Positions 7,721 to 16,384 of a DNA stretch of 47,521 nt are shown piece by piece. Position 1 is the stretch's first letter, and each line of letters begins with the position of its first letter. Origin of the DNA: Lachnospiraceae bacterium (GTDB lineage Bacteria > Bacillota > Clostridia > Lachnospirales > Lachnospiraceae). The stretch is taken from the NCBI GenBank assembly GCA_028692395.1, contig JAQUXP010000030.1:1-47521 (forward strand), given 5' to 3'. The notes beneath the pieces are model-generated. The model had not been told where the DNA came from. It did no database searches and saw nothing but the letters and a program-made list of their open reading frames with translations. Position numbers and translations under genes: made by a program.

Positions 7721-8152
7721 ATGAATTGGAAAAGTGGAATTACACTGATTGTACTTGCAATCAATACAGGGACAGATATACGCACAAGAAAGATCAATCT
7801 GCCGGTTACACTGGTATATCTGGCAGCAGGTTTTTTACTCTGGATAAAAGAAGCATACTGCAGCGGCATAGAAAACTGGCTTGTCTGGAGTATGGCATTA
7901 GTACCAGGAATATTTTTGTGCTTTTGTTCCGGTGTCAGCAGGGGGAATATCGGCATGGGTGACGCAATCCTTTTTCTTGGACTTGGTTTCTGGCATGGAT
8001 TTGAGCTTTCTCTGACAGTGTTACTGGCAGCATTAGGTATCGCTTCTCTGTACGGAGGGTATCTGGTGTTGGTGCAAAAGGTGGGAAGAAAAAGACAGAT
8101 TCCCTTTCTTCCATTTATGCTGGCTGGAATGATTGGAGGAATTTTACTATGA
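7721..8152 (+). CDS. A24-family prepilin peptidase, minimal form
   Basis: The protein has 143 residues and at least four hydrophobic segments. It carries the two aspartates of the A24 aspartyl proteases: D19 in TDIRTRKI and D81 in GMGD. It lacks the N-terminal methylase half of PilD, like TadV/CpaA and the archaeal enzymes. It would cut prepilin-like substrates after a Gly at the inner face of the membrane; the two TadE-like neighbours carry matching G-SFTVE sites. The gap after the previous gene is 84 bp, and its stop overlaps the next start by 4 bases (ATGA), so translation is probably coupled. Confidence 0.88.
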   Translation: MNWKSGITLIVLAINTGTDIRTRKINLPVTLVYLAAGFLLWIKEAYCSGIENWLVWSMALVPGIFLCFCSGVSRGNIGMGDAILFLGLGFWHGFELSLTVLLAALGIASLYGGYLVLVQKVGRKRQIPFLPFMLAGMIGGILL

Positions 8153-8550
8153 AGTTCAAGGAAGAGCTGGAAAGAGGAAGTTTTACCGTGGAAGCAGTAT
8201 TTGTTGTTCCGATAGTTTTGTTTGCACTTTTTTTCCTGTTATCTGTGCAGTTCTATCTGCACCAGCGCACATGGTTTACCGCAGCAGCCTATGAAGCAGC
8301 CATGTCCTCAGAGCAGGAAACAGAGAAGGCGCAGAGACTGCTCCAGGAGAACCCGATCACTCTTGGAAAAGCGGAATACAGCGCTGATATTGGAAAAAAG
8401 AAAATTGTGATCACCTATCGGGGGCAGGCATTTTCTGCCTGGATCTTAAAAGCCTGGGATTATGAAATTCAAGGCAGAATAGAACGACAACAGCCGGTGA
8501 CACACATACGCAGATTGCATGTTCTGAAAACAGCCGGCAGCCAGGGTTAG
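8149..8550 (+). CDS. TadE-like pseudopilin
   Basis: The protein has 133 residues. The N-terminus MKFKEELERGSFTVEAVFVV places a prepilin-like site at Gly10 with Glu at +5, directly followed by a membrane helix (about 15-36). The rest is a short extracytoplasmic domain without cysteines. Such TadE/TadF-type proteins are minor pilins needed for Tad pilus assembly. It overlaps the peptidase gene by 4 bases, which supports a shared mRNA and an enzyme-substrate link. Confidence 0.82.
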   Translation: MKFKEELERGSFTVEAVFVVPIVLFALFFLLSVQFYLHQRTWFTAAAYEAAMSSEQETEKAQRLLQENPITLGKAEYSADIGKKKIVITYRGQAFSAWILKAWDYEIQGRIERQQPVTHIRRLHVLKTAGSQG

Positions 8551-8585
8551 AAAACAACGTGAAAGTACAAAGGGAGAGGGAGAAG

Positions 8586-9905
8586 ATGGAGATAGAATAC
8601 AGGAGGGACTTGAATCATAATTATGTAGTACTGGAAAGTGAAAAGGAGATTGCAACAGACAGCTATCAGGTTCGCATGATACTGGCCAATGATATCGGAG
8701 GATTTTTGTCCTGCACCATTCAACAGTTGGACAGGCGTGCATTGTTCTGCTATGAGATGACATCTCGCCAGTCCTTAGCCTCGCTGCTGGAACATCGGGA
8801 AGTAGAGGCAGAGAGACTGGTGGAAATTATGAGTCAGGTGTTAGAGGCGGTGGCACAACTGCAGTCCTTTTTGCTGATGGAGGAGGATTTAATCCTGAAA
8901 CCAGAGCTGATATTTGAGAGCAATGGAGGTGGTGAACTATCTTTTTGTTATCTGCCGGGATATCAGCAGTCGATACGGCAGAGTCTTCGTGAATTAATCG
9001 AGTATCTGCTTCCGAAGCTGGATCATAAGAATCAGCGGGCAGTTACGGCAGGTTATGGGATCTACCGGAAAATCATGGAAGAAAACTGGAATCTGGAGGA
9101 ACTAAAGGAAACACTGTTTGAGCAGCAGGTGGAAAAAGAGGGAGAACCTAAGTCCAGGGAACAGCTGTGGGAGGAAAAAGAATCTCAGGAAATCAGAAGA
9201 GATCAGCTGCTGGATCAGTTTTTTGCAGAGGAAGAAGAGGCGGAACCTTTGTGGAAAAGGTGGATCGGTCCCACAGCAGTTGCTTTTCTGATTTCATTTT
9301 TTTTGCTTTTTAGAATTTTTAAGATTCCATGGTGGATTTGCCTTGGAGTATTTGGTACTGCTTTAGTGCTCGCAGGAGCTGGCGTCTGGTACTGGAGGAA
9401 TAAAAGAAACAGAGAGCCAGAAACTACAGAGAGAAAGGAATCTGAAAAATATTACAGTAATATAGAAGAAATCAAAACATCAGAAAGAAATTTCCTGGCG
9501 GATTCGGTAAGCGCTCCAAAACGCCAGGATACAAAGAGCCATAACACAAAAAGTCCTAATACTGATCCGGGTGAGACAGAGCTGATCTATCGGAAGGAAG
9601 AAAAAGCAGGAGCCCGGCTGGTTGCGGTCCAGCCAGCCTCGATGCAGACAATCTTTCTTGAGAAGGAGCTGATACTTGTGGGAACACTGCCTCAGGCAGT
9701 AGACGCAGTGATCCCTTCCAGTGCAGTAAGCAGGATTCATGCCAGGATCAAGCGGGTGGATGGGGGATTTGCTCTCTGTGACTTAAGCTCTAAGAATGGA
9801 ACCTTTGTCAATGCACATATGCTGATTGGTGAGGAGGAATGCCATCTGAAGGAGGGCGATGAAGTACAGTTTGCAGAAGCAATCTATCGATATTTTGATC
9901 AATAA
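8586..9905 (+). CDS. DUF6382-FHA domain protein, Tad-cluster associated
   Basis: The likely start is ATG 8586, preceded by GGGAGAGGGAG; an upstream in-frame GTG at 8559 has a weaker ribosome site. The 439-residue protein has an N-terminal domain (about 1-200) matching DUF6382 in style. A charged linker and two adjacent membrane segments follow (about 230-275), then a low-complexity stretch. The C-terminal FHA domain contains SAVSRIHARI and LSSKNGTFVNAHML, the conserved Ser-x-x-His and Asn-Gly-Thr motifs that bind phosphothreonine. It probably links the pilus apparatus to Ser/Thr kinase signalling. It ends the cluster: the next gene has its own promoter. Confidence 0.82.
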   Translation: MEIEYRRDLNHNYVVLESEKEIATDSYQVRMILANDIGGFLSCTIQQLDRRALFCYEMTSRQSLASLLEHREVEAERLVEIMSQVLEAVAQLQSFLLMEEDLILKPELIFESNGGGELSFCYLPGYQQSIRQSLRELIEYLLPKLDHKNQRAVTAGYGIYRKIMEENWNLEELKETLFEQQVEKEGEPKSREQLWEEKESQEIRRDQLLDQFFAEEEEAEPLWKRWIGPTAVAFLISFFLLFRIFKIPWWICLGVFGTALVLAGAGVWYWRNKRNREPETTERKESEKYYSNIEEIKTSERNFLADSVSAPKRQDTKSHNTKSPNTDPGETELIYRKEEKAGARLVAVQPASMQTIFLEKELILVGTLPQAVDAVIPSSAVSRIHARIKRVDGGFALCDLSSKNGTFVNAHMLIGEEECHLKEGDEVQFAEAIYRYFDQ

Positions 9906-9925
9906 GAGGGAAATATAAGAGCACG

Positions 9926-9954
9926 TTGTAGAAATCGTGTAATTCTGCTATACT
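9926..9954 (+). promoter_or_regulatory. Sigma-A-type promoter for the rhomboid gene
   Basis: TTGTAG (9926-9931), 17 bp spacer, TATACT (9949-9954). It lies in the 72-81 bp gap after the FHA gene, so the rhomboid gene is probably transcribed separately. Confidence 0.65.
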
Positions 9955-9986
9955 TTCTAATCATAGAGAGAGATGGAGTGTGTTGG

Positions 9987-10628
9987 ATGACTTCTTATGG
10001 GAATCAAAATGAAGATATTATTGATCAGATGCAAAAAGGACCCAGACCATGGATTACAATTCTAATCATAGCAGCAAATATTGTGGTCTATGTGCTGACG
10101 GTATGGACGGGAAGTGTGACAGATAGCAGTCATATGTTGTCCTGGGGTGCGGCTTACGAACCGCTTATTCGGCAGGGAGAGTATTACAGGCTGTTTACCA
10201 GCATGTTTCTCCACTTTGGAATTTCGCACCTTGCGAATAATATGCTGCTGCTTGTTTTTGCGGGTTATTATCTGGAAACTTATGTGGGACATATGTGCAG
10301 CCTTTTTATCTATCTGCTGGGTGGAATCGGGGGCAATATTGTCTCAGTTTTATATGATATGCATACAGGAAATGCATACGTGTCAGCTGGAGCATCGGGA
10401 GCAGTATTTGCAATACTTGGAGCACTGCTTGTGGTGGCACTGATAAGGAGAAACAGTCCGGATACCTTAAGGGCATCCAGACTGCTTCTTATGATCCTTT
10501 TTTCTGTTTACGTGGGATTTTCCTCCGCAGGAGTTGACGGATGGGCACATATGGGTGGCTTGATCTTTGGTGCCCTGATGTGCCTGATCCTCTTTCCCTT
10601 TTGGAAAAATCACAGTCCTGTCAGTTAA
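9987..10628 (+). CDS. Rhomboid-family intramembrane serine protease
   Basis: I prefer ATG 9987, behind a purine-rich AGAGAGAGATGGAG, over GTG 9978; this gives 213 residues. Six or so membrane segments are visible. The catalytic serine is S137 in the GASGA motif, paired with H188 in WAHMGGLIFG. The HFGISHLANNM segment gives the conserved His and Asn of the oxyanion region. It would cut membrane-anchored substrates within the bilayer; substrates are unknown. It converges on the histidine kinase gene, and their stop codons overlap. Confidence 0.93.
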   Translation: MTSYGNQNEDIIDQMQKGPRPWITILIIAANIVVYVLTVWTGSVTDSSHMLSWGAAYEPLIRQGEYYRLFTSMFLHFGISHLANNMLLLVFAGYYLETYVGHMCSLFIYLLGGIGGNIVSVLYDMHTGNAYVSAGASGAVFAILGALLVVALIRRNSPDTLRASRLLLMILFSVYVGFSSAGVDGWAHMGGLIFGALMCLILFPFWKNHSPVS

Positions 10629-11281
10629 GAGATAGGAAAATGAAGGGTTATCTCAGTTCCATCCTCCGGTACGGAAACAGCCGAGATAGAACCACCGTGT
10701 GCCTGCATAATTTCTTCGCAGATAGGAAGTCCAAGACCGGTTCCGTCCTGTTTGGTTGTTACAAATGGCTGGAACATGGATTCAATTGATTTTGGATCCA
10801 TCCCACACCCGGTGTCCCTGACTTTTAAGGTAACCTCATAGCCATCGCAGCCTAACTCAAAGGTTACACGACCGGTATCTGGCACAATAGCATCCCGGGC
10901 ATTCAGTACCAGATTGTTCAAAATCTGGTTGAGCTTGATGGGATCTATCTGGACAGGAGGAATGGCTGTTAGTTTTTTAACATAAATTTTTATGTCCAGC
11001 GCATCCAGCAGTTTATGTGCGGTTTCCAGATAGTCTTGCAGATAAAAGTAGATATTGATGCTTTCTGTGTGAAGCGTGGTGGAATGGTTATAGTTTGTAA
11101 GTTCATCCAAAAGTGCCCTCAGAATTGTGATATTCTCTTGAATTTTATCATAATGTTCATAGGTGGCTATCTCAGGATGTTCCTGTACCATAAGTTGAAG
11201 AAAGCTGTTAATCAGTGTCACCGGGTTTCGTACTTCGTGAGAAAATTTTGATAGTGTTTCTTTGTATTCTTTATCTTTCAT
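10625..11281 (-). CDS. Soluble sensor histidine kinase
   Basis: The start at 11281 is chosen because GGAGGTG lies 8 bases upstream on this strand; a longer frame from 11368 has no such site and runs across the promoter of the divergent gene. The 218-residue protein is almost only a catalytic core. The phosphoacceptor is H15 in FSHEVRNP, followed by the N box (NQILNNLVLNARDA), G1 (VRDTGCGMD), F box and G2 (GTGLGLPI). There is no membrane segment or sensor domain, so it must receive its signal from a partner or from the cytoplasm. No response regulator is adjacent: YesN lies beyond the HIT gene and has its own YesM partner. It may be an orphan or a NtrB/Spo0-type kinase. Confidence 0.88.
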   Translation of the reverse strand: MKDKEYKETLSKFSHEVRNPVTLINSFLQLMVQEHPEIATYEHYDKIQENITILRALLDELTNYNHSTTLHTESINIYFYLQDYLETAHKLLDALDIKIYVKKLTAIPPVQIDPIKLNQILNNLVLNARDAIVPDTGRVTFELGCDGYEVTLKVRDTGCGMDPKSIESMFQPFVTTKQDGTGLGLPICEEIMQAHGGSISAVSVPEDGTEITLHFPIS

Positions 11282-11363
11282 GTGACTGCACCTCCATGAA
11301 TAAGTGTAGCATTGTATGCGCCAATAAGCAAACAAAACAGATAGACTAATTTCGACACAAAAT

Positions 11364-11392
11364 GACAAATGCTCTAAAAAGTGTTATGATTA
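11364..11392 (+). promoter_or_regulatory. Promoter for the HIT gene
   Basis: ATGACA (11364-11369), 17 bp spacer, TATGAT (11387-11392), 29 bases before the start at 11422. Confidence 0.55.
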
Positions 11393-11421
11393 CGTCATAC
11401 GAAAAAAGGAGGATATTTGCG

Positions 11422-11829
11422 ATGGATTGTATATTTTGTAAAATTGCCAATGGAGAAATTCCCTCGACTACACTGTATGAGGATGAGAATTTCTGCATAA
11501 TTTTGGACATAGGACCGGCATCCTACGGACATGCACTGCTGCTTCCTAAAAAGCATTATGCGAATCTTTTTGAACTGCCGGAAGAACTGGCAGGTAAAGC
11601 TATGATTCTTGTGAAAAAAATGTCGACTGTTTTGAATGAGGCGGTGGAATGCGAGGGTCTTAATGTTGTCCAGAATAACGGAGAACTGGCAGGACAGACT
11701 GTGTTTCATTTTCACATGCATATGATTCCCCGTTATAAAAAAGATACGGTTAAGATCGGGTGGAAAATCGGAAAGTTGTCTGATGAAGACCGGGATAAGC
11801 TGGCAGAACTTCTTGCTGACAAGATTTAA
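11422..11829 (+). CDS. HIT-family nucleotide hydrolase
   Basis: The start ATG 11422 follows AAAGGAGG by 9 bases, giving 135 residues. The histidine triad is HFHMHM (H96, H98, H100), where the middle His forms the nucleotidyl intermediate. C3 and C6 (DCIFCKI) with other His residues may form the structural zinc site of the Hint/PKCI branch. It likely hydrolyses AMP-linked small molecules such as AMP-lysine or ADP derivatives. It is a single-gene unit between two regulators. Confidence 0.94.
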   Translation: MDCIFCKIANGEIPSTTLYEDENFCIILDIGPASYGHALLLPKKHYANLFELPEELAGKAMILVKKMSTVLNEAVECEGLNVVQNNGELAGQTVFHFHMHMIPRYKKDTVKIGWKIGKLSDEDRDKLAELLADKI

Positions 11830-11929
11830 CGGGTGAGCAGTTACGTGACGAAGTGCGGATTTTGTGAAGCAGTGGGTCATTATTACGGGCTGGTCAATCG
11901 GATTTAGGAGATTACATGAGGGGGAGCAT

Positions 11930-13447
11930 ATGATAAAGGTTTTGGTTGTGGAGGATGAAACTGTCATCCGAAATGGTCTTATGAAACATGTACCGTGGGA
12001 GAAGCTGGGAGTTGGAACAGTGAAGGCAGCAGAGAACGCCACACAGGCATTTGAAATCACGGAAACCTTTCGTCCGGATATTATTATATCCGATATTCGA
12101 ATGCCTGGGATTGACGGAATTACGCTTTGCAGAAAACTGAGAGAAAAGTATCAGGACTGTCAGATTATATTTGCAACCGGGTATTCCGACAAGGAATATC
12201 TGAAGGCGGCAATCAACCTGAGAGCAATCAGTTATGTGGAGAAACCGATCTGTGTGGATTCTATTGCACTGGCGATAGAGGAAGCGGTAAAGCATGTCAC
12301 ACAGAATACAAAGCAGAAGGAGGCCTGGCTTCACAGTCTGCTGATGGATTCGGAGAACACTGGATTTGATGCAGGAGATGACAGATGCTTCAGTGTACAG
12401 ATTCTTCATTTCAAGGAAGAAAAGGATCTTCGGGGACGACTTGAGCAGCTTACGGAACAGTTGAATGAGTTCTTGAATCAGCAGGAGCTGCGTGTTTTTT
12501 CTGAAATTTACAATAAAGATTCTCTGGTGTTTCTCTTCATGGGAAAGAATCCGATGCTGCCGATTCGCATGGCAGGAGAGAAAATTGCGGAAATCCTTTC
12601 CGGAACAGAGGATGCTGCACTGGAAAAAGATACAAAATGGTTCCTGGCAGGCGGTAAAACAGTGGAAACAACAGATAAAATCACAGAATCCTGGCAAAGC
12701 GCACTGATCTCTTTGAAATGTCTGTTCTTTCGGGGCTGGAATCAGTGTGTACAGGCGCAGGAAAACAGTCATACCATCTTTGAGAGAGAACGGCAAAAAC
12801 CGGTGTGGGAGCAGTTTACCGCAGCGGTTACACGGAAAGATCCAAAAGAGGCCTGTGAGATTCTGGAGAGACTGCGGGAGACCCTTGTCCGGGAACGTAT
12901 TTTACTGAACTGTGATGTAAGGTATCTCTACTATGAATTGAATCAGATCCTTCGAAGAGCGGATCAGACCTTCTTCCCGGGAGAGCTGGAAAATCTTCGA
13001 CGAGAAGAAAACAGTGACTTTTTTGATCATGCGGAGACACTGGACGAGATGCATCATTATGTAAAAAAACATGTGCGCCGCACCATGACGGGAACGGTGG
13101 AAAGCGAGGAGCAGAAGCAGAATTACCTTGTGAAAAAGGTGGTGGACTGCATCTTGAGGCAGTATGCCAATCCAGACCTGTCCATAAAGGTTCTTGCAGA
13201 CAAAGTAGGGCTGACACCCTCTTATCTGAGTGGTCTCTTCAAAAAGACGACAGGAGAGACCATAGGCCAGTATATGGTAAACATCAGAGTGAAGCATGCG
13301 CAGTATCTCATGGAAGACCCACAGAAAAAATTTTATGAGATAGCAGAGCTGGTGGGCTATGAGGATGCCAATTATTTTGCAAAAATCTTTAAGAAAAAGA
13401 CGGGATGTACCCCATCAGAGTATAAGGAGAAATTACTTCTAAGATGA
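11930..13447 (+). CDS. YesN-type AraC response regulator
   Basis: ATG 11930 is preceded by GAGGGGGAG, giving 505 residues. The receiver domain (about 1-120) has acidic residues E8/D9, the phosphoacceptor D55 in ISDIRMPG and K near 103. The middle ~250 residues form the linker usual in YesN proteins. The C-terminal ~100 residues carry two helix-turn-helix motifs of the AraC family (LADKVGLTPSYLSGLFKKTT and ELVGYEDANYFAKIFKKKTG). It is expected to activate the LplBCA uptake operon downstream once phosphorylated by the adjacent kinase. Its stop overlaps the kinase start by 4 bases. Confidence 0.92.
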   Translation: MIKVLVVEDETVIRNGLMKHVPWEKLGVGTVKAAENATQAFEITETFRPDIIISDIRMPGIDGITLCRKLREKYQDCQIIFATGYSDKEYLKAAINLRAISYVEKPICVDSIALAIEEAVKHVTQNTKQKEAWLHSLLMDSENTGFDAGDDRCFSVQILHFKEEKDLRGRLEQLTEQLNEFLNQQELRVFSEIYNKDSLVFLFMGKNPMLPIRMAGEKIAEILSGTEDAALEKDTKWFLAGGKTVETTDKITESWQSALISLKCLFFRGWNQCVQAQENSHTIFERERQKPVWEQFTAAVTRKDPKEACEILERLRETLVRERILLNCDVRYLYYELNQILRRADQTFFPGELENLRREENSDFFDHAETLDEMHHYVKKHVRRTMTGTVESEEQKQNYLVKKVVDCILRQYANPDLSIKVLADKVGLTPSYLSGLFKKTTGETIGQYMVNIRVKHAQYLMEDPQKKFYEIAELVGYEDANYFAKIFKKKTGCTPSEYKEKLLLR

Positions 13448-15258
13448 AAAAAAGAGTAAAGCATCTGTCCATGCAGAGGCGTATGATGCTGTCCTTTGCG
13501 CTGCCGGTTATCCTTGCCGTGGTAGTGATCTCTGGGATTATCTATGGCTTGTTTTTGAAAATGTATGAAAAACAGACAAAATATTCCATAGAACAGTCCT
13601 ATAGTCAGGCAACCTCTTTTGTGGAAAATTATACGCAGACCATGAGATACCTTGCAGAAATGATGGAAAATAATGGTGAGATCCGTTCGATTCTCTCTTC
13701 TTCAGACTATAACAGCTCCACAAAGCTGGATGAACAGTTTCGACAGTTTTTTCGCCTTAAGCAGGTATTAATGTCCTATGAGCTGTCGAATCCCATCTAT
13801 CGTATGGTCTTATATGCTCCGGATGAGATGATTTTTGCGGAGAACCATTATTATGTATATGAGGAATCCAGAATTACAAAACGGGTCGATTACGGCAGTA
13901 TGAATATAGCATTTTCCCGTGGGCAGACCTATCTTGCACAAAGCACAGAGCTTCAGGCGGTAAATGAGACAGACAAGCAGGAGATGATCACCCTGTTTGC
14001 AAGAATTCCTGTATCGGATGAATCGGATCAGGGCCTTGGATACTGCAGCGTCAGTGTCAGCACAAAACGTTTTCGCCAGATTATGAAAAATGCGAATGTG
14101 ATTCCGGGGGGAATTACTTATCTGATAGACAGAGTGGGAAATGTGCTTGCTTCCTCCGATACGAAAGAGGTTATCAAGCTGCGGAAGGATCGCAATTTTC
14201 CAATAGATGGAGAAGAATCCAGCTGGCAGCGTATACAATTGCAAAATCAGGAGTATTATATGATGCGCAGTACGGCAGAGGGGCAAAGCTGGCAGACGAT
14301 TTCACTGATTCCGGTAGAAAATTACAAGAGCCAATACCGGTTTATCGAGATCTGGGTGCTGGGGATTCTGATTGTCATCGGAATTCTGATCTTTACCGTA
14401 TCAGGAAAACTGTCCAGAAGCTATATCGGGCGTCTTACCGCCTTAAAGCAGAAGATGAATTCACTGCAGGGAGGCAATCTGAATGTTCAGCTTCCGCTGG
14501 ATGAAGAGGGACAGGGCGATGAAATTGATGAGGTTTACCGGAACTTTAACTTCATGGTGGAGGAGGTCCGCAGGCTGATGCAGGATCAATATCTACTTGG
14601 AAAGAATGTCAGAGTTGCGGAGCTTCGGGCGCTTCAGGCGCAGATCAATCCACATTTTCTATATAACACACTGGATCTGATTAACTGGATTGCGATGGAT
14701 TATGGTGCCTCCGATATAGAAAAAATCACCTGGAATCTTGCGAGATTTTATCGGCTGAGTCTTAATCACGGAAAAACAGTGATCAGTATGGAGGAGGAGC
14801 TGGAGCATGCACAGGTGTATGTGAATATCCAGAATTTCCACTATGATCATGCGATTACCTTCCAGACCTTCCTTCCGGAAGAGTTGAAAAATATGGCCTG
14901 CCTGAACATTATTATGCAGCCCTTTGTGGAGAATTCTATTGTCCATGGAATTGGAGAGCATGTGGAGATTGAAAGCTGCCATATTGAAATCCACGTCTTA
15001 AGGAAGGGGGATCAGGTAGAGGTTGTCATCTGCGATGATGGTCCGGGCATGAGTGACGATCAGAGGGAGCAGGTAGTATCGGAAGATAAAAAGATGCTGA
15101 CGAAGGGTTACGGAATCAAAAATATTAACTTTAGAATCAAGCTGTGTTTTGGAGAAAAATACGGTGTATTTTATGAAGACACAGAAGGAAAAGGAACAAA
15201 AGCCAGAATTCTGCTGCCGGCGCTTACGGTAGAGGAAGCGGAGCAGATTATTGTATGA
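13444..15258 (+). CDS. YesM-type sensor histidine kinase
   Basis: The protein has 604 residues. A membrane segment at about 15-38 precedes a ~260-residue extracytoplasmic sensor region. A second membrane segment (about 303-322) and a HAMP domain follow. The phosphoacceptor is H404 in QAQINPHFLYNTLD, the mark of the LytS/YesM class, and the ATPase part has the NSIVHGI N box and DDGPGM G1 box. It probably senses an oligosaccharide, directly or through the binding protein, and phosphorylates YesN. A terminator-like hairpin follows. Confidence 0.93.
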   Translation: MKKRVKHLSMQRRMMLSFALPVILAVVVISGIIYGLFLKMYEKQTKYSIEQSYSQATSFVENYTQTMRYLAEMMENNGEIRSILSSSDYNSSTKLDEQFRQFFRLKQVLMSYELSNPIYRMVLYAPDEMIFAENHYYVYEESRITKRVDYGSMNIAFSRGQTYLAQSTELQAVNETDKQEMITLFARIPVSDESDQGLGYCSVSVSTKRFRQIMKNANVIPGGITYLIDRVGNVLASSDTKEVIKLRKDRNFPIDGEESSWQRIQLQNQEYYMMRSTAEGQSWQTISLIPVENYKSQYRFIEIWVLGILIVIGILIFTVSGKLSRSYIGRLTALKQKMNSLQGGNLNVQLPLDEEGQGDEIDEVYRNFNFMVEEVRRLMQDQYLLGKNVRVAELRALQAQINPHFLYNTLDLINWIAMDYGASDIEKITWNLARFYRLSLNHGKTVISMEEELEHAQVYVNIQNFHYDHAITFQTFLPEELKNMACLNIIMQPFVENSIVHGIGEHVEIESCHIEIHVLRKGDQVEVVICDDGPGMSDDQREQVVSEDKKMLTKGYGIKNINFRIKLCFGEKYGVFYEDTEGKGTKARILLPALTVEEAEQIIV

Positions 15259-15281
15259 TGATAGACAGACATTTATAAATT

Positions 15282-15332
15282 ACTGTTTTGTATCTTGGTC
15301 AAAAGTGACTGATATACAGAACAGTTTTTTTA
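15282..15332 (+). terminator. Rho-independent terminator after the kinase gene
   Basis: ACTGTTTTGTATC (from 15282) pairs with GATATACAGAACAGT, with a small bulge, and is followed by a run of seven T. It separates the regulatory pair from the transporter genes. Confidence 0.75.
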
Positions 15333-15371
15333 TATTCGTAAAAATTTCCTTAATTTTCTGTTTTTCTTACG

Positions 15372-15400
15372 TTCAAAATGACGAAAACAGAAACTATAAT
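15372..15400 (+). promoter_or_regulatory. Promoter of the lpl-type operon
   Basis: TTCAAA (15372-15377), 17 bp spacer, TATAAT (15395-15400). The -35 is poor and the -10 perfect, as expected for an activator-dependent promoter; YesN is the likely activator. A CTGTTTTT...GAAAACAG inverted repeat (about 15358-15391) overlaps the -35 region. The promoter position rules out translation starting at 15378. Confidence 0.5.
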
Positions 15401-15419
15401 AATCTTACGAGGTGAAAAA

Positions 15420-16367
15420 ATGGAAAGGAAGGGAGTCACAATGGGAAAACATTTATCTAATTTTACAAAAGAAGTAAAAAAGAACAAAGCCCTTTTTATT
15501 ATGGCAGCACCGGCAGTTCTTCTGGTTTTAGTCTTTGCTTATCTACCCATGAGCGGTTTGATCGTGGCATTTAAAAATTATCGTTATGATCTGGGAGTTT
15601 TTGGCAGCGACTGGAACGGGCTGGCCAATTTTGCCTATCTGTTTCAATCTGGAACGGGCTGGTTGATTACGAAAAATACAATTTTGTATAATTTACTGAA
15701 TCTGGTTACTTCTCAGCTTCTGGCAGTACTGATTGCTATTTTTATTACGGAGATGAACAGTAAAATATTCAAGAAGGTATCTCAGTCTATTATCTTTTTG
15801 CCATATTTTATTTCCTGGGTTATTGTAGGTGTTTTTGTTTATAATATCTTCAATTATGAAACAGGTATCTTAAACAATCTGCTGGCATCAGCAGGGGTAG
15901 ATCCGGTCAATGTTTATTCTATGCCAGGTGTCTGGCCATGGATTATCTGTGTGTTCAATTCATGGAAATGGTGCGGTTATAATTCTGTTATCTATATTGC
16001 TGCAATCACAGGAGTGGATTCACAGATTTATGAGGCGGCTTCTATTGATGGAGCAAACATTTTCAAAAGAATTCGCTATATTACAATTCCAAGCATTAAG
16101 CCTACTGTGGTGACGATGCTGCTGCTCCAGGTAGGACGAATTCTTCGGGGTGATTTTGAGATGTTCTATCAGATTGTTGGAAATAATGGACAGCTGTTTG
16201 ATGCTACCGACGTAATTGATACTTATGTATTCCGCTCACTGTTGCAGAATTCCAATATAGGAATGACAGCTGCGGCTTCATTCTATCAGTCGGTGCTGTG
16301 TTTCGTCATTATTATGGTTGTAAATACAGTTATTAAGCACATCGATGAAGAATATGCACTGTTCTAG
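15420..16367 (+). CDS. ABC sugar transporter permease, LplB type
   Basis: ATG 15420 follows ACGAGGTG by 6 bases; ATG 15441 behind GGAAGGGAG is an equally good alternative. From 15420 the product has 315 residues and six membrane segments. The permease EAA loop is EAASIDGANIFKRIRYITIP, the contact with the ATPase. The family imports oligosaccharides such as pectin- or xylan-derived chains. The second permease begins 17 bp after its stop. No ATPase gene is present, so a shared MsmX-type ATPase encoded elsewhere is expected. Confidence 0.92.
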   Translation: MERKGVTMGKHLSNFTKEVKKNKALFIMAAPAVLLVLVFAYLPMSGLIVAFKNYRYDLGVFGSDWNGLANFAYLFQSGTGWLITKNTILYNLLNLVTSQLLAVLIAIFITEMNSKIFKKVSQSIIFLPYFISWVIVGVFVYNIFNYETGILNNLLASAGVDPVNVYSMPGVWPWIICVFNSWKWCGYNSVIYIAAITGVDSQIYEAASIDGANIFKRIRYITIPSIKPTVVTMLLLQVGRILRGDFEMFYQIVGNNGQLFDATDVIDTYVFRSLLQNSNIGMTAAASFYQSVLCFVIIMVVNTVIKHIDEEYALF

Positions 16368-16384
16368 GAAGGGAGAGATGAAAG

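Noticed and set aside
11282-11368. N-terminal extension of the histidine kinase
   Set aside because: The extension crosses the promoter of the divergent HIT gene, while a strong GGAGGTG site supports the start at 11281.
15378-15419. Upstream start for the LplB-type permease
   Set aside because: The -10 box at 15395-15400 lies downstream of this ATG, and it has no ribosome binding site.
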